NCBI RefSeq assembly: GCF_030272615.1
Contig: NC_081411.1
Location: forward strand, 211,500,744-211,564,743
Direction of reading: 5' to 3'
DNA: 64,000 bases
Source: Cryptomeria japonica
Lineage: Eukaryota; Streptophyta; Pinopsida; Cupressales; Cupressaceae
Position numbers and translations under genes: made by a program. The notes beneath the pieces were generated by a model, which made no database searches, was not told where the DNA came from, and was given only the letters and a program-made list of their open reading frames with translations. Below are positions 12,346-23,700 of the stretch, piece after piece; position 1 is the first letter of the stretch; every line of letters begins with the position of its first letter.

Positions 12346-13395
12346 AAATGCTCTACATTTCTTTGTATTAATGTCCATTCTCTTGCAGCTTGGCGGACAT
12401 TCTTATGTTGTCTGAGTAGTGTCTCAATTCAACTGTTAGATGATGAAGTATGCCACAAGTATGATTGATAATGTTTTGTTTCATGACTATTTTTTCTAGC
12501 CTTTGGTATAAAGGACTAGTTATTTGTTTGGTTGCACCAACTTGTTTTGGCATGACAATGTGAAAGAAGTGTAAGGGAATGTTTTTGAGGGTTCATGAAA
12601 CATCTCTATGTGGTATGCATGACAATGGTTTATCTTTCTAGTGTTGTATATTATTTGGAGTTAGTTTTCAAGGTGCTTTGACGTTGTCCAATCAATAGGG
12701 CCTATTCTCGCTCTTGCACTATGCAGTTGGGGATCTACACTAGCATTGGAGATTGTGATGAGTTTTCTTTGGGCCTTGAAATGTCTCATGTGAGGTACAT
12801 TATGTAAATTTATTTAGATATTGTATTTTTTGGTTGATAGGTAAAATGCAACATGTTTCATCTACACGTTACCCTATGTTTTACCTAGGGATATGCATGC
12901 CAATATATTTATTGTGTGTGGCTTGTGAGTTGCATAGTGTGGTGCGATAAGAGTGTGTGGAGGAAATTTTGGAGATAAATTGTCTAAATGGTTGCTCAAG
13001 GTTGTGAAATAACGGCTTATTAAGAATTTAGATTAAAATCATCATATATCTTTCTCTAAGATAGCAAATCTCTTTAGTAGGTCCTTGTATCTTACTTTGA
13101 GGTAGTAAGCCTTTTTAGAAAGTCCTTCAAGGAGAAGTGTGTTTTCTTAGGTAGTAAGCCTAAAAAAAAATTGTAATCTTGTTCTTATTATTAAGGCTTT
13201 TCTCACTATGTTTTTTCCCTTATGGGGTTTTCCACATAAATCTGGAGTTTTCAAGTACATTGGTTTTCATTGCTTTATTTTCATTGTTGTTGATCTATTT
13301 AAGGGTTTTTAAATTATGCTAAAGGGTTTAAGTTTTTAAGATACTAATTCACTTGCCCCCTCTTATTTTTGGGTGTGTTAAATAGCCTTCTAAAA
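12346..13395 (+). repeat. probable old copia-type LTR remnant
   Basis: No coding sequence is seen. The right end has the layout of the 3' third of copia LTRs in this window: a TTTTTTCCCTTATGGGGTTTTCCACATAAA stretch (13211-13240, split here by function, not copied in full elsewhere), then a CACTTGCCCCCTCTTATTTT tract, then GTGTGTTAAATA near 13380. The left end is missing where copia-Y sits. Confidence 0.4.
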
Positions 13396-13399
13396 GGGG

Positions 13400-14818
13400 G
13401 TGTGAGGATTTAAACAACATTATTCATCAATTTTTTTGGGCTAAATGAGATGACATTAAAGGATTTATATCCACATCATGGACCCATTATATCTAGCCTA
13501 AATGCAAAGGCGGTTTGGGGTTAATCAATCCAAGAACACAAGGATTTTGATTGACTAACAAATGGACCATCAAATCTATCCATGGGGATGAACTGTGGAA
13601 GATTCTTATTTGAAACTACATTTACCTTGCCTTTGTTAAGGTAAGTGGTAACATGTGAATCAGTTAGATAAAATTCTTCATCGCCCTTTTTTTCAATCAA
13701 AGTCTCTACCCCCCTTCAATATATTTGGAAGGCTTGGCAACATACTTGATATCCTCTAAAATGGAGGGATAACTCACTTCAACTTGGTTTCAACTTCTTC
13801 ACTTTATCTATTTGGTGGAATAAAAGTATTCTTAGGACAATCCCCTTGCACTAATCATTCCAAAACATTCATATTTATTATTTAAGAAAATTATTAGCAA
13901 TGTTAGAGATCTCTAGGATCTTTTATACTTTGAGCCAATTGTCATGGCATTCTGATAAATCTCAATTCAATTTTAGCAACAAATAAAATCTATCTACGAT
14001 TTTCATGCAGTCATTGGTGCCATTGAAATCATCTATTCAAAATTATATACCCATATCCATTGCAATTTTTATAAAGATTGGTTATGGATGTCTTCATATC
14101 ATTTTCTATTGTTTTCTGTAAAAAATGTCTACTTGCTATTGCTTCCTAATTTTCCTTTAAGGCCTCAATTCAACTCAAATATAAAAATTGGTCAAAACTA
14201 TCTGCTCAAATTGGGAAATCAAAAGTTAATAAACATGCTCAATTAGTTTATTCGAAAGTTCTACATTGTAAACTGCCCATTGTAGATAGATTGAATTGTA
14301 TGATGGTCCAATCAGCTAATTATCCCTACTTTCTAAGGAAATAAAATATCAAACACATCTTTAGGGGATGTTGGTTTGTTAAAAAGCGGTGGAATGTTGT
14401 TTTTAGTGGCCTAGCTATTTTTTAAGAAAAATTAAGATGGAAAGAAGCTCTTCTTGGGGTTGGGTTACATGCTAATATTATTGTTGATAGTGTCAGACAT
14501 GTCATTTTGTTTCATATTTAGAAAACTAGGTGTAAATTTATTTTTAATAACCATAATGATCACCAAGTAGTTGCATTTCTTGGGCTTTACTGTGGCATTT
14601 TTTATTGTCTCACTTCACTATTTTCTCAACTAGAGGTTGAGGATGAGAAGAATATAAACAGATTTTCAAATTCAAAAAATTAAACTTCACATTAAGAAAC
14701 TACTCAATAAAAAGAAAGTCATCATGGTACAAGGATTAAAAAGTATTTATTTCAAGATTGATTATTTTTCTCATCTATGTGTTGACATTTATGGAGCCAT
14801 TTGATGGTTATAATTATT
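13400..14818 (+). pseudogene. LINE (non-LTR retrotransposon) ORF2 C-terminal remnant
   Basis: Translation with several stops gives FFWAK, then GGLGLINPRTQGF, TNKWTIKSIHGDELWKILI, a pattern typical of the region after the reverse transcriptase in plant L1-type LINEs. Similarity fades after about 14400. The fragment is interrupted at 14818 by copia-P and resumes at 23184. The 5' part, with the endonuclease and RT core, is not in the window. Confidence 0.65.
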
Positions 14819-15131
14819 ATTGGAGTTAAGGAAAAACCAACTCTACAGCTCCCAAAGATCACCTGCATGTAAACCTATCACATAAAGAGAGAAGCAAAAT
14901 AGCTATGGAGGCCAAAATTCAGAGATCCAGAAAAGAGGAGTCATATTGATTGTGCAACAAGAATGCAATTCAATAATTACAGTTGTTATGAAAATACAAA
15001 GAGAGACTCCTTAGAAGAGGAAACTCGAAACCCTAAAGAATTCTAAGATTCATAAGTTTATCTTAAGCATAGAGTATTATAGACTAATAATTAAATAAAT
15101 AATTATTAGCTAATAAAAGATAACTCCAACA
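14819..15131 (-). repeat. 3' LTR of copia-P (about 313 bp)
   Basis: On the minus strand it starts TGTTGGAGTTATC at 15131, after the purine tract AAGGGGGGG (15140-15132), and ends CTCCATA at 14819, so it ends in TA rather than the usual CA. The other LTR also ends in ATA. ATTAT flanks it on the left. Confidence 0.75.
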
Positions 15132-16379
15132 CCCCCCCTTAAGATGAACTTAGGGAGTAGCTAAAAAACAACTAAGGACTAAAAAAACATGTAAAAAATG
15201 CAGGAAAACAACAATGGTCCCGACAACTAAGCTTGATGAGGTACCTAAGTACAATAAAATCTTTGTAAAGTGGAGAAAAAGAGAAAACACCATGGGAACA
15301 AAACTCCTCTCCAAGAAGAGATGAAAGCTCAAGTGAAGGACTAAGAATCCTCCAAACAAGAGTGTTCCAGAAGATAGGAATAAAAAAAAAGAATGAAGAA
15401 CACCACTGAAGCATGAAATAGCTGCAAACACTGTCAAAGAGTAACTATTGATTTGAAGAACCTCCACTAAAGTATAACCTAACCAAGTAGAGAAGGCTAT
15501 AATCTGCATGAGTGCCCTCAAATGACACTACTAGAATCAGATGGCAAACAAAGGCAACAACTGAAATCGAAGATACATATGGCATGAAACACCAAAGCTC
15601 GAAGAGCTGATCAATCAAACCAAGGAAGAATTAGAACCAATAGGACAAACCTTCCCATAATGCTGAAAAGGGAAAGGGATAGGTACAATAAAGAGAACAG
15701 CCAACAAGAGTTGCATGACGAAGAACCAAGAACATTGAAGGTGCAGAGAAAGTACATAGTATCATGGAAGGAACACTCACTTGACACACATCATAAGGAT
15801 AATTTCATGGAAGGAACACTCATGTGACAAAGGTAGATGGAAAACAAGGTAAACATCAACCCCCCATGGCACTTTATAAGTAGTTTAGGTACAATAAGGC
15901 ACTGTAAGATGTGCAAGATCCCAAGTATACAATGCATGATGGCACTTTATCTCAGTGTGTTTGCATAAATAAAATGCTACAATGATCAGAAGAGATAGAA
16001 CATGGGAAATAGAAAGAATAACAAAAGATGAGACATCCTACTCAAAGAAAGAGATCCCAGGACCTGAAACATCCAAGATATTCACCAGAGTATTGAAAAG
16101 CAAAAAACTGAATTAAATATACTTGGAGAAGAATCTGGAAATAAAATTCATGTGCATGGAAAGAGCACAAAACAATATTTCCAACGATATAAAGTTTTTG
16201 AAAAACGGAGTTCAGATGCTCAAGTGATGTCTCCTGGAGTGCAAAAAAAAACCTCTGGCTTTGACAACAAAAAACACCATCAAAAAAGAAAAATCAAAAG
16301 TTCAAACCTCCAGATCTTACAAAGGCGCTTTTTCAAAAACCTTATATCATTGGAAAGCACTTTCCGAGCTCTATCCAGA

Positions 16380-17552
16380 CCTAGAGGTTTGAACTTTTGA
16401 TTTTTCTTTTTTGATGGCATTTTTGCTGTCAAAGCTAGAGGTTCCTTTTTGCACTCCAGGAGACATAACTTGAGCATCCAAACTCTGTTTGTCGAAAACT
16501 ATATTGTTGGAAAGCTTGTTCTGTGTACTTTCCAGTCATATGAGTCTTCTTTCCAGATCCTTCTCCATGTATATTTTATTCAATTTATTTCTTTTCAGCA
16601 CTCTCTTGAATATCTTGGATTTTTTAGGTCTTCAGATCTCTTTCTTTGAGTAGGATGTCTTGTCTTTGGATTTCTATTTGCAGTCTTCTATCTCTTCTTT
16701 TCATTGTAGCATTTTATTTATGCAAATGCACTAAGATAAACTGCCACCATGCATTGTATACTTGGGATCTTGCACATCTTGTGCCTTATTTTACATGCAC
16801 TACTTATAAAGTGCCATGGGGAGTTGATGTTTGCCTTTTATTTGCCATCTACCTTTGTCAAGTGAGTGTTCCTTCCACGAAACTAGCCTCATGATGTGTG
16901 TTAGGTGAGTGTTCTTTCCATGACACTATGTACTTTCTCTGCACCTTATATGTTCTTGGTTATTCGTCATGTAGTTCTTGTTGGTCGTTCTTTTCAGTGT
17001 ACCTATCCCTCTCCCCTTTTCAGCATTATGGAGAGGTTTGTCATGTAGTTCTAATGCTTCCTTAGTTTGATTGATCAACTCTATTGGTTTTGTTGTTTCA
17101 TGCCATTTGTATCTTTGAGTTCGGTTGTTTATATTTGTTTTCCATCTAATTCAAGTAGTTTCATTTGAGGGCACTCATGTAGATTATAGTCTTCTCTACC
17201 TAGTCATGTTCTATTTCAGTGGAGGTTCTTCAGATCAGCAGTTACTCTTCGACAATGTTTGCAGCTATTTCATGTTTCAGTGGTGTTCTCTTCTTTTTTG
17301 TTCCTATCTTCTGGAACACTCTTGTTTGGAGGCTTTTAAGTCCTTCACTTAAGCTTTCATCTCTTCTTGGAGAGGAGTTTTGTTCCCATAGGGTTTTCCC
17401 CTTTTTTCTTCCCTTTATAGAGATTTTATTGTACTTTGGTACCTCATCAGGCCTAGTTGTCGGGACCCATTGTTGTTTTCCTGCATTTTTTATATGCTTT
17501 TTTAGTCCTTAGTTATTTTTTAGCTACTCCCTAGGTTCATCTTAAGGAGGGG
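16380..17552 (+). other. inverted copy of the copia-P 3' untranslated region
   Basis: No real gene is seen. This is the right-arm copy of the sequence at 15132-16312, oriented left to right and ending in the purine tract AAGGAGGGG before the LTR copy at 17553. Hydrophobic ORFs in both arms (about 17219-17512, and 15521-15150 on the other strand) are discussed among rejected items. Confidence 0.7.
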
Positions 17553-17843
17553 TGTTAGATTAATCTTTTATTAGCTAATAATTATTTATTTAATTATTAG
17601 TCTATTATACTCTATGCTTAAGCTAAACTTAGGAATCTTATAATTCTTTAGGGTTTTCACCTTTAGGGTTTCAAGTATCCTCTTATAAGGATTCTCTCTT
17701 TGTATTTTCATAACAACTGTAATTATTGAATTGCATTATTGTTGCACAATCAATATGACTCCTCTTTTTTGGATCTTTGAATTCTGGCCTCCATAGCTTT
17801 TTTGCTTCTCTCCTTCTATGATAGGTTTGCATGCAGGTGATCA
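17553..17843 (+). repeat. inverted copia-P LTR copy, 3'-truncated
   Basis: It starts TGTTAGATTAATC directly after a purine tract. It matches the 3' LTR at 14819-15131 in reverse complement but lacks the last roughly 50 bases. At about 17838-17843 (GGTGATC) it is fused to RNase H coding sequence on the same strand. Confidence 0.75.
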
Positions 17844-18051
17844 GAGTGTCATTCACCTTTCCTGCAACCCAGTGGAGCACCAGAGGTCTAAACACATTGA
17901 GCTTCACATGCACTTCATTAGACAATTGATTCGGGATGGTTTTCTCATCATGGAGTACATTCCTATAGAGGAGCAGGTTGTGGACATCTTCACTAAACCT
18001 TTTGCATCTTCGTGCTATCTTCAGTTGTTCTCTATGATTGGGGTGAAGTAA
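17836..18051 (+). pseudogene. copia RNase H C-terminal fragment, inverted
   Basis: Translation gives GDQSVIHLSCNPVEHQRSKH, then IELHMHFIRQ, MEYIPIEEQVVDIFTKPF, the standard last 70 residues of a copia polyprotein. It complements the RNase H start of copia-P, which breaks off near 18510 on the other strand; about 25 residues between the two pieces are missing. It is fused upstream to a truncated LTR, so it cannot be expressed as a normal polyprotein. Confidence 0.85.
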
Positions 18052-18306
18052 GTTGTCCTTGGGGGGTCTCATTGAGGCCTTCCTTACTTCATGTTCTTTT
18101 TTGCATTCTTTTCCCATCTCTTTTTGGAGTAGAGTTTTTTCCCATGTTGTTTTCTTTATTTCTCCGTTTCATAGAGATTTGGTTGTGATTGGGTACCTCA
18201 TCGGGCCTTGTTTTCAGGACCCAAATTTTCCTTCTTCTTGTAGTTGCATTTTGCTTTCCTGCATTCAGTGTTTTTAGCTAGTCCCTAAGTTTATCTTAAG
18301 GGGGGG
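18052..18306 (+). other. copia-P-type 3' untranslated region with polypurine tract
   Basis: It follows the RNase H fragment and matches, with divergence, the segment before the LTR copies at 17553 and 15131 (for example CCTCAT..GG..TTGTT..CAGGACCC). It ends with the purine tract AAGGGGGGG just before TGTTAGAG. Confidence 0.7.
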
Positions 18307-18502
18307 TGTTAGAGTTATCTTGTATTAGCTAATAATTATTTATTTAATTATTAGTCTATTATACTCTATGCTTAAGCTAAACTTAGGCATTTAATAATAT
18401 TGTAGGTATTTAATAGTTATTCTAATTATTAAATACTCTTTATCCCTTTAGGGTTTCTTTAGGGTTGCACGTCTTTAGGGTTTCTATTCTCTTGTCATAA
18501 GG
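18307..18502 (+). repeat. third copia-P LTR copy, truncated
   Basis: It starts TGTTAGAGTTATC after a purine tract and matches the LTR at 17553 for about 110 bases. An extra AT-rich stretch follows, then GGGTTT motifs shared with that copy, and it breaks off after CATAAGG near 18502. Immediately beyond, RNase H coding sequence begins on the opposite strand. Confidence 0.7.
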
Positions 18503-18509
18503 AAAAATC

Positions 18510-21500
18510 AAGCATATGGACTAGCTAACACCACTACTCGGTACTCAGTCTCTATAGATGATAATGCAATAGCGGACTACTTCTTGCAAGACCATGTGAT
18601 AGGACCAAGGCAAAAAACAAAGCCAAAAGTAGACTTCTGATCTTGAGCATCACCAGCCCAATCTGAGTCAGTGAAGCCAACAATGTGAGGGGATCCTGAA
18701 GTATAGTGAATGCCAAACTGAGTAGTGCCCCGAATGTACCATAAAATATGTTTTCTTGCTTGCCAATGGCTCTCGTGAGGATCATGAGAGAACCAAGAGA
18801 CAAGACCAACCACAAAAGAAATATATGGCTACATATGTGTTAGGTAAAACAAAATGCCAACCAACTGCTGATATAAGGTAGAATCCACGGAAGGTGTAGA
18901 ACAAGTGGGAGACAAAACAACACCTAACTAAAATGGTGTGGGTGCAAGCTTACAAGTAAGCAATTCAAATCTGTGAAGCATATCAAGAGAATACTTCTGT
19001 TGAAGTATGGAAATTCCATCAGAAGACTGAATAACCTGGAGACCCAAAAAATAGTGCAGAAGGCCAAGATCTGTCATCTCAAACTACTCCATCAAGGCTC
19101 CTTGAATATCCTGAATCAAGGAGGACAAGCTACCGATAATGATAAGATCATCAACATAGAGCACAAGAATAACTATATGAACCCCCTGAAACTGAATGTA
19201 AACTGTAGGATCAGAATGACAATGTGTAAAGAGTGTGGAAAGCAAGAAATAGTCCATCTTCTCATACCAAGCCCCAGGAGCCTATTTGAGACCATATAAT
19301 GAATGTCAAAGTCTACAAACCAAAGAGGAATCTTGCACAAATCCCTGGGGCTGCTCCATATAGATCTCCTCATGAAGGTCTCCATGCAAGAAAACACTCT
19401 TCACATCCATCTCAAAAACTGTCCATCCCTATGAAGCTACCAGAGAAAGTACAAAGCGAATAGAATTCATCTTGCTGATAGGAGCAAAGGTCTCAAAGTA
19501 ATAAATACCCTCCACCTGAGAAAACCCCTTTGCAACAAGATGAGCCTTATACTTATTAATAGAACCATCTACAACATACTTGGTACGATACACCCACTTG
19601 CACCGAACCAACTTTCTTACCTTCGGAAGAGAACAAAGATCCCAAGTATGATTCTTCATCAAAGAAGAATTCTCCTCATCCATGGCCCTATCCCACTCTG
19701 GGTCACCTATCACCTTTGAAAATTTCAGAGGACCATCTAAAATGGCATAACTCAGAAGACTAGAACCAGATGTTTGTGCATGAGTACGACGAGTGTCAGT
19801 AGGATCACCTGCCATAGAACTAGCAGCATCAACTGTAAATCGGGCCCAATTGGGTAAAGGCTGAGTTGCGGGTGGTGGTGGTGGTGGTGATGGTGGTGGT
19901 GAAGGTGGACCATCATTTGTATCATCCTCAAGAAAGAAGGAATCCTCAAAAGATGAAGAGGGAGGAAGAGGCAGTGAGGGAGAAGTTGCTGATGGAGAAT
20001 CCATCTAACGAAGGCGCTCATCAAACTGGACATCATGCCTAAACAGGACCTCTCTCGAATCAAGATCAAACAACCTATATGCCTAAACATCCTCATAGTA
20101 ACCAACAAAAATGAGTGGTCGGCTCTTCCTCTCCATGGCTTTTGTTTGAGCATCTAGAATAAACACCCAAGCCTCACTACCAAAAACTTGGAATGAAGAA
20201 ACATCAGGCTTTACATGGGACCAAGCCTCCTCAGGAGTCAACTAGCGCAATGCCTTATGAGGCATCTGATTCTAAATATAGGTGGCATAATTAACTGCCT
20301 CAGCCCAAAAAGCAAGTTGCATAGAATGTGATTGAAGCATACAATTGACCATCTCCCTTAGTGTTCTATTATTTCTCTGAGCAACACCATTCTGCTGAGG
20401 GGTGTGAGGAATGGATAACCGATGCTGCAAACCATGCTTTGTGCACAAATATGTAAAAGTATGATTCACATATTATCTCCCATTATCTGTATGTATCCTC
20501 TTTATAGAAAGACCAGACTGCTTCTCTACAAATGTCTTAAAGACTCAAAATGAATCAAAGATATCAGACTTATACTTAAGAAAGTACACCCATGTGCATC
20601 TAGAGAAGTCATCAAAGTGAGCACATACTTGGACCTTGAAAAAGATGGAGTCGAAAATGGCATAAGGTCACTATGGATCAAATCCAAGGGTGCCTTAGCA
20701 TGGGTGGCTCTTCCTGTAGGAAAAGGATCATGGTGATGCTTGCCAAGTGCACAACCTCGACATACACCATTAGTACAGGATATCTAAGGGAGCCCAATAA
20801 CAAGTGTCTGTGTGCTCATCTACTGTAAGTATCTTTAGTTGATATGGCCAAAACACTCATGCCACAGTCTGCTCACTTAATCTGCATGTGCTATAAGAGA
20901 AATACCTGAATCATATGGACTCTCAAAGCCATCAAACTGATATAACCAAGAATCAAGATCATGGAGCTCTCAAATAACCACATCATGTGGTGAGAACTCA
21001 ACCATTTTAGCATAGCCAAAATGACAAATCTGATAAATAGAGAGGAGGTTCGTAGAAATGTCAGGAACCAAAAGAACATCTTCAAAACAACCACTTGTTA
21101 ATGGAACAAAACGTGAACCTAAAACTAAAAGTTGTGATGAGTCACCAACTGTAATCTGTAAAGTATTACTATGAGAAAGTGAAGTAACAAGCTACGGTAA
21201 GTGTGTCATGTGGTGAGAATCCCCATAATCAATAATCCAAGTGGAGGCAGAAGGAATGGCTCATGTAGAAAGAGCATGTCCTTTCCTAGTAGAAGAGAAA
21301 GATGGAGCCTGATGACTATAAATATAATGTTGTTGCATGGCTGCCTCTAAGGCCTCTAATCATTTCCAACAGCGAGAAACTAGATGACCTTCTTTGCCAC
21401 GAAAGCTGCAAAGTTTATCAGACTTCTTCTTAGTTTTGGAGGAAGACCCACCAGACTTAGAAGAGTGCTCATGTTTGGATATGAATTAGGTTTGTAATCA

Positions 21501-22215
21501 GACATAGGTGGTGTCTTGGAGGAATGCTCACTTCTAGCTGAATCCTTCTTAGACTATGGTTTCTGCTTCTTGTTCTCTTTAGATGTCTGAGCAACCAATT
21601 CTTTCGGTTGTGCTCTTGTGAGAGTGTCCAACTGACATAGGTGACTCTTCTCAGTAGTCAAGCGATCATAGAATACATCAAAAGTAGGCATGGTGAAGCA
21701 TGTACCCAATGCATCGATAGTAGAATAAAATGTGGAAGCAAATATTTGATAGGGACCTCAAAGCTTAGAAAGAATCAGGTAGATATACTCTAGGTCTGTC
21801 TTATTCTTACCACAACTGTGTAAGATAGATCTGGTGGTTTTGAACTTGTTCAGAAAGTCCTCAATGCGAGGAAAGGACTCAGATAACAAGGAAGAGAGTT
21901 TGGCCTCAATCTATAATGCTCTGAACTCATTGACAGTACCAAAGAGAATTTCAAATTTGGACCACATAGCCTGAGGAATGAGAAAACCATCAAGGTGAAA
22001 AAGTGAGTTGTCTGAAACATGTAAGGAGATGACACCCATAGCCTTATCCATCTTATTCCAGTGTTGAATAATCTCAAAAGGATGTTGCAACAATGGTTGT
22101 TCTGCATCCAAATAGGACCACAAACCCCTTGATATGAGAACTTCATCATACAAGCTTTCCAGAGGTGATAGTTTTGGGATGTAAGAAGCTCAACTGAAGA
22201 ATTTGCCATGGGCAC
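18510..22215 (-). pseudogene. copia-P gag-pol remnant
   Basis: Gag starts near 22215 (SVELLTSQNYHLWKACMMKF) and shifts frame to 22153-21911. The zinc knuckle CSFRGKEGHLVSRC (21410-21369) has Arg for its second Cys. The protease site reads WIIDYGDSHHMT (about 21240-21200), with Tyr where Ser/Thr is usual. Integrase keeps HTPQQNGVAQRNNRT (20469-20272 region). A Pro-rich linker (near 19855-19920) precedes the RT, whose start (NHTWDLCSLPK, RCKWVYRTKY) is open from 20004 to 19429. The RT box YVDD is present at 19158-19147. RNase H starts with FTDSDWAGDAQDQKST near 18640 and breaks at about 18510. Many stops; inactive. Confidence 0.88.
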
Positions 22216-23056
22216 TTGCACCTGAACCTGGACCTGCTCTTGATTTTTTAATTAAGTGATCTTTCAGACTAGACAGAAGATGCAGAAGGGGTTTTTGTTT
22301 GTTTGATTTGAGTTTAGGTGTTCTGATTTTCTGAAGTAAATTATAGAAAATAGTAAAAAAAAACACCCTCCCACAATATGTAAAACAAAAACCCAGTACA
22401 ATCTGATAGCTAGAAAAGAAGACAAGAGCAAAGAAAATGCGACAGACACTATCTTATGTTCCTGGTGATTTTTCTGAAAAATAATAACTCTAAATATGAG
22501 AAGAAATCTCCAATATCTTTCTGATGCCTATTCATTTTTTGAAAACAGAGTTTGTCTGCCCAATTTATGGCTCCCAGAGTGCAGAAAAGAGTGCTAACTT
22601 GGATGGAAAAAAAGAAGCATCAAATGAAAAAATCAGCAAATCTCACCACTAGATCTAAGTAGGGCTCGAAAAGAGATTTTCGATAACTATTTGTTTTTAA
22701 AAATCCTACTCCGTTTGCCCAAGTTGTGGCAAAAAGAAAAAAAACCCTCTTGTAGGGCATAAAGAGGGTAAAAATAAAAATAAAAAAAATAAAAAATTCT
22801 CGAAAAACTTGCATGTAAGGGCCAAACTCAAAAAAATTTCCCAAAGCGAAAGTTGTCCAAAATGGACAAACTTTATATGAAACTAGGGGTTTCTGGGTGT
22901 TCTAAGTTCAATGGTGAGGTCCTTTTGAGCTCAAAATGCCTAGAAACAAAAAAGATACCCTAGATCCAAACTAAAAACTCTGAAAAAGAACTGAAACCCT
23001 TGCCTCCAGAGAAAATCTTCTGAAAAAGAAATCAGGAACAAACAACAACAGATGAT
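22216..23056 (-). other. copia-P 5' leader between primer site and gag
   Basis: No coding sequence is recognised. It is about 840 bases, unusually long for a copia leader, and rich in A on the + strand (runs near 22340, 22735 and 22770). The initiator-methionine tRNA primer site TGGTATCAGAGCC lies just to the right on the minus strand (23069-23057). Confidence 0.6.
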
Positions 23057-23069
23057 GGCTCTGATACCA
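23057..23069 (-). promoter_or_regulatory. primer binding site of copia-P
   Basis: TGGTATCAGAGCC on the minus strand is a perfect copia-type primer site, complementary to the 3' end of initiator methionine tRNA. It fixes the orientation and the inner end of the 5' LTR. Confidence 0.9.
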
Positions 23070-23178
23070 TATTAGAAAACTGTGAGCTGAGATCCCAAAC
23101 CATCCTCACAGTAGAATATAAACCTGAGCTCAAGCTATGGAGTTATCTTTTATTAGCTAATAAAAGATAACTCCAACA
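23070..23178 (-). repeat. 5' LTR of copia-P, internally deleted (about 109 bp)
   Basis: On the minus strand it starts TGTTGGAGTTATC at 23178 and ends CTAATA at the primer site. Against the 313 bp partner at 14819-15131 it lacks about 200 bases. The first 36 bases after TGTT and a short tail are kept, and at the deletion point the start of the LTR is repeated in inverted form. Confidence 0.7.
23139..23174. repeat. perfect 36-base palindrome
   Basis: The sequence from GGAGTTATCTTTTATTAG to its mirror CTAATAAAAGATAACTCC is self-complementary without a spacer. One half is the normal start of the copia-P LTR; the other half is its inverted copy, placed where the rest of the LTR has been lost. It could fold as a cruciform or RNA hairpin. 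Confidence 0.93.
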
Positions 23179-23183
23179 ATTAT

Positions 23184-23356
23184 TATAATCCTTCTCTATG
23201 GTTATTTGCTAGTTGTTATCATCGAAGTTCTATCTTGTTTGGCAAAAGTCAAGCATATTGTAATGACTTTTGTTTTTTTTCCTTAGTTGCCAGTTAGTCT
23301 TTTTCTTGTTTTCTAACTATAACTCTTTTGTATTTTGTATTATTTCAAAAAAAAAA
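23184..23356 (+). mobile_element. 3' end of the LINE with poly(A) tract
   Basis: After the ATTAT duplication the sequence continues T-rich without ORFs and ends in TTTGTATTATTTC followed by a run of ten A (23347-23356). This is a plausible LINE tail. Joined to 13400-14818 it gives a 5'-truncated LINE of about 1.6 kb. The assignment depends on the insertion site of copia-P, not on coding similarity. Confidence 0.5.
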
Positions 23357-23384
23357 GTTTATCATAGTTATCTTTTATCATGTG

Positions 23385-23700
23385 TCTATCCATTATACTC
23401 TTTTGTCGTGGTTAAAACATTTTGTTGGTCAAGCAACCACCAAGGTTCAAATCCCTGTTGGGACACTGAGCTTGCAAGCCTTGTGGCTTTGTTGGGTCAT
23501 CGAGCTCATGGGTTTTATCTATTAAAGTGTGGGGATGAAGTGCCCCATTTGTGGCCTCATTGATTCATAGCTATGGGTCAAAAGTATTTCACGTGGAGCT
23601 AGAGGGTGTGTCGTTCTAGCATCACCAGTCATGTTAATATCTTGGTTTCAGTCTTTGCTAGCTTTTAGGTGTGATGTGTCATCACTCTCTTCCCCCCCAT
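23385..23700 (+). mobile_element. tRNA-derived SINE candidate
   Basis: GGTTCAAATCC at 23444-23454 is one base from the consensus polymerase III B box. About 35 bases upstream, GTCGTGGTTAAAACATTTTG resembles a degenerate A box and D-arm. Between them TTGGTCAAGCAACCACC can form an anticodon-type stem. The sequence after the B box does not fold as a tRNA, so this is not a tRNA gene. The 3' limit is uncertain and no target duplication was identified. Confidence 0.45.

Larger units (their letters stand above)
14868..17843. repeat. imperfect 3 kb palindrome (arms about 1.45 kb each)
   Basis: The left arm, about 14868-16312, is the reverse complement of the right arm, about 16380-17843, with a spacer of roughly 65 bases. 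Both arms hold the same parts in mirror order: LTR, purine tract, 3' untranslated region. Local examples: 14925-15020 mirrors 17680-17775; 15200-15420 mirrors 17240-17490; 15830-15900 mirrors 16800-16870; 16230-16312 mirrors 16380-16470. The arms have diverged by many substitutions and small indels, so the structure is old. Confidence 0.85.
14819..23178 (-). mobile_element. Ty1/copia element 'copia-P' with rearranged 3' end
   Basis: Minus-strand element: 5' LTR on the right (23178-23070), primer site 23069-23057, gag, protease, integrase, RT, part of RNase H to about 18510, and 3' LTR on the left (15131-14819). Both outer flanks read ATTAT (14814-14818 and 23179-23183), the target-site duplication. 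Between the RNase H break and the 3' untranslated region there is an extra block in the opposite orientation (about 16380-18502). The element is unrelated in detail to copia-A and copia-Y. Confidence 0.82.

Noticed and set aside
15150-15521. 123-codon hydrophobic ORF, with a partner at 17219-17512 in the other palindrome arm
   Set aside because: The two are inverted copies of the same 3' untranslated region, so their similarity is due to duplication. The T-rich strand favours Phe/Leu/Ser codons. I could not exclude an env-like remnant, but nothing positive supports it.
17683-18117. 144-codon minus-strand ORF
   Set aside because: It is antisense to the RNase H fragment at 17836-18051, which has clear copia motifs on the + strand.
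19752-20153. ORF with a ten-histidine run
   Set aside because: It is a shifted frame of the proline-rich linker of copia-P, whose correct frame reads into the RT start (20004-19429).
23410-23480. possible tRNA gene
   Set aside because: A B box is present, but there is no acceptor stem or consistent cloverleaf; a SINE head is the better explanation.
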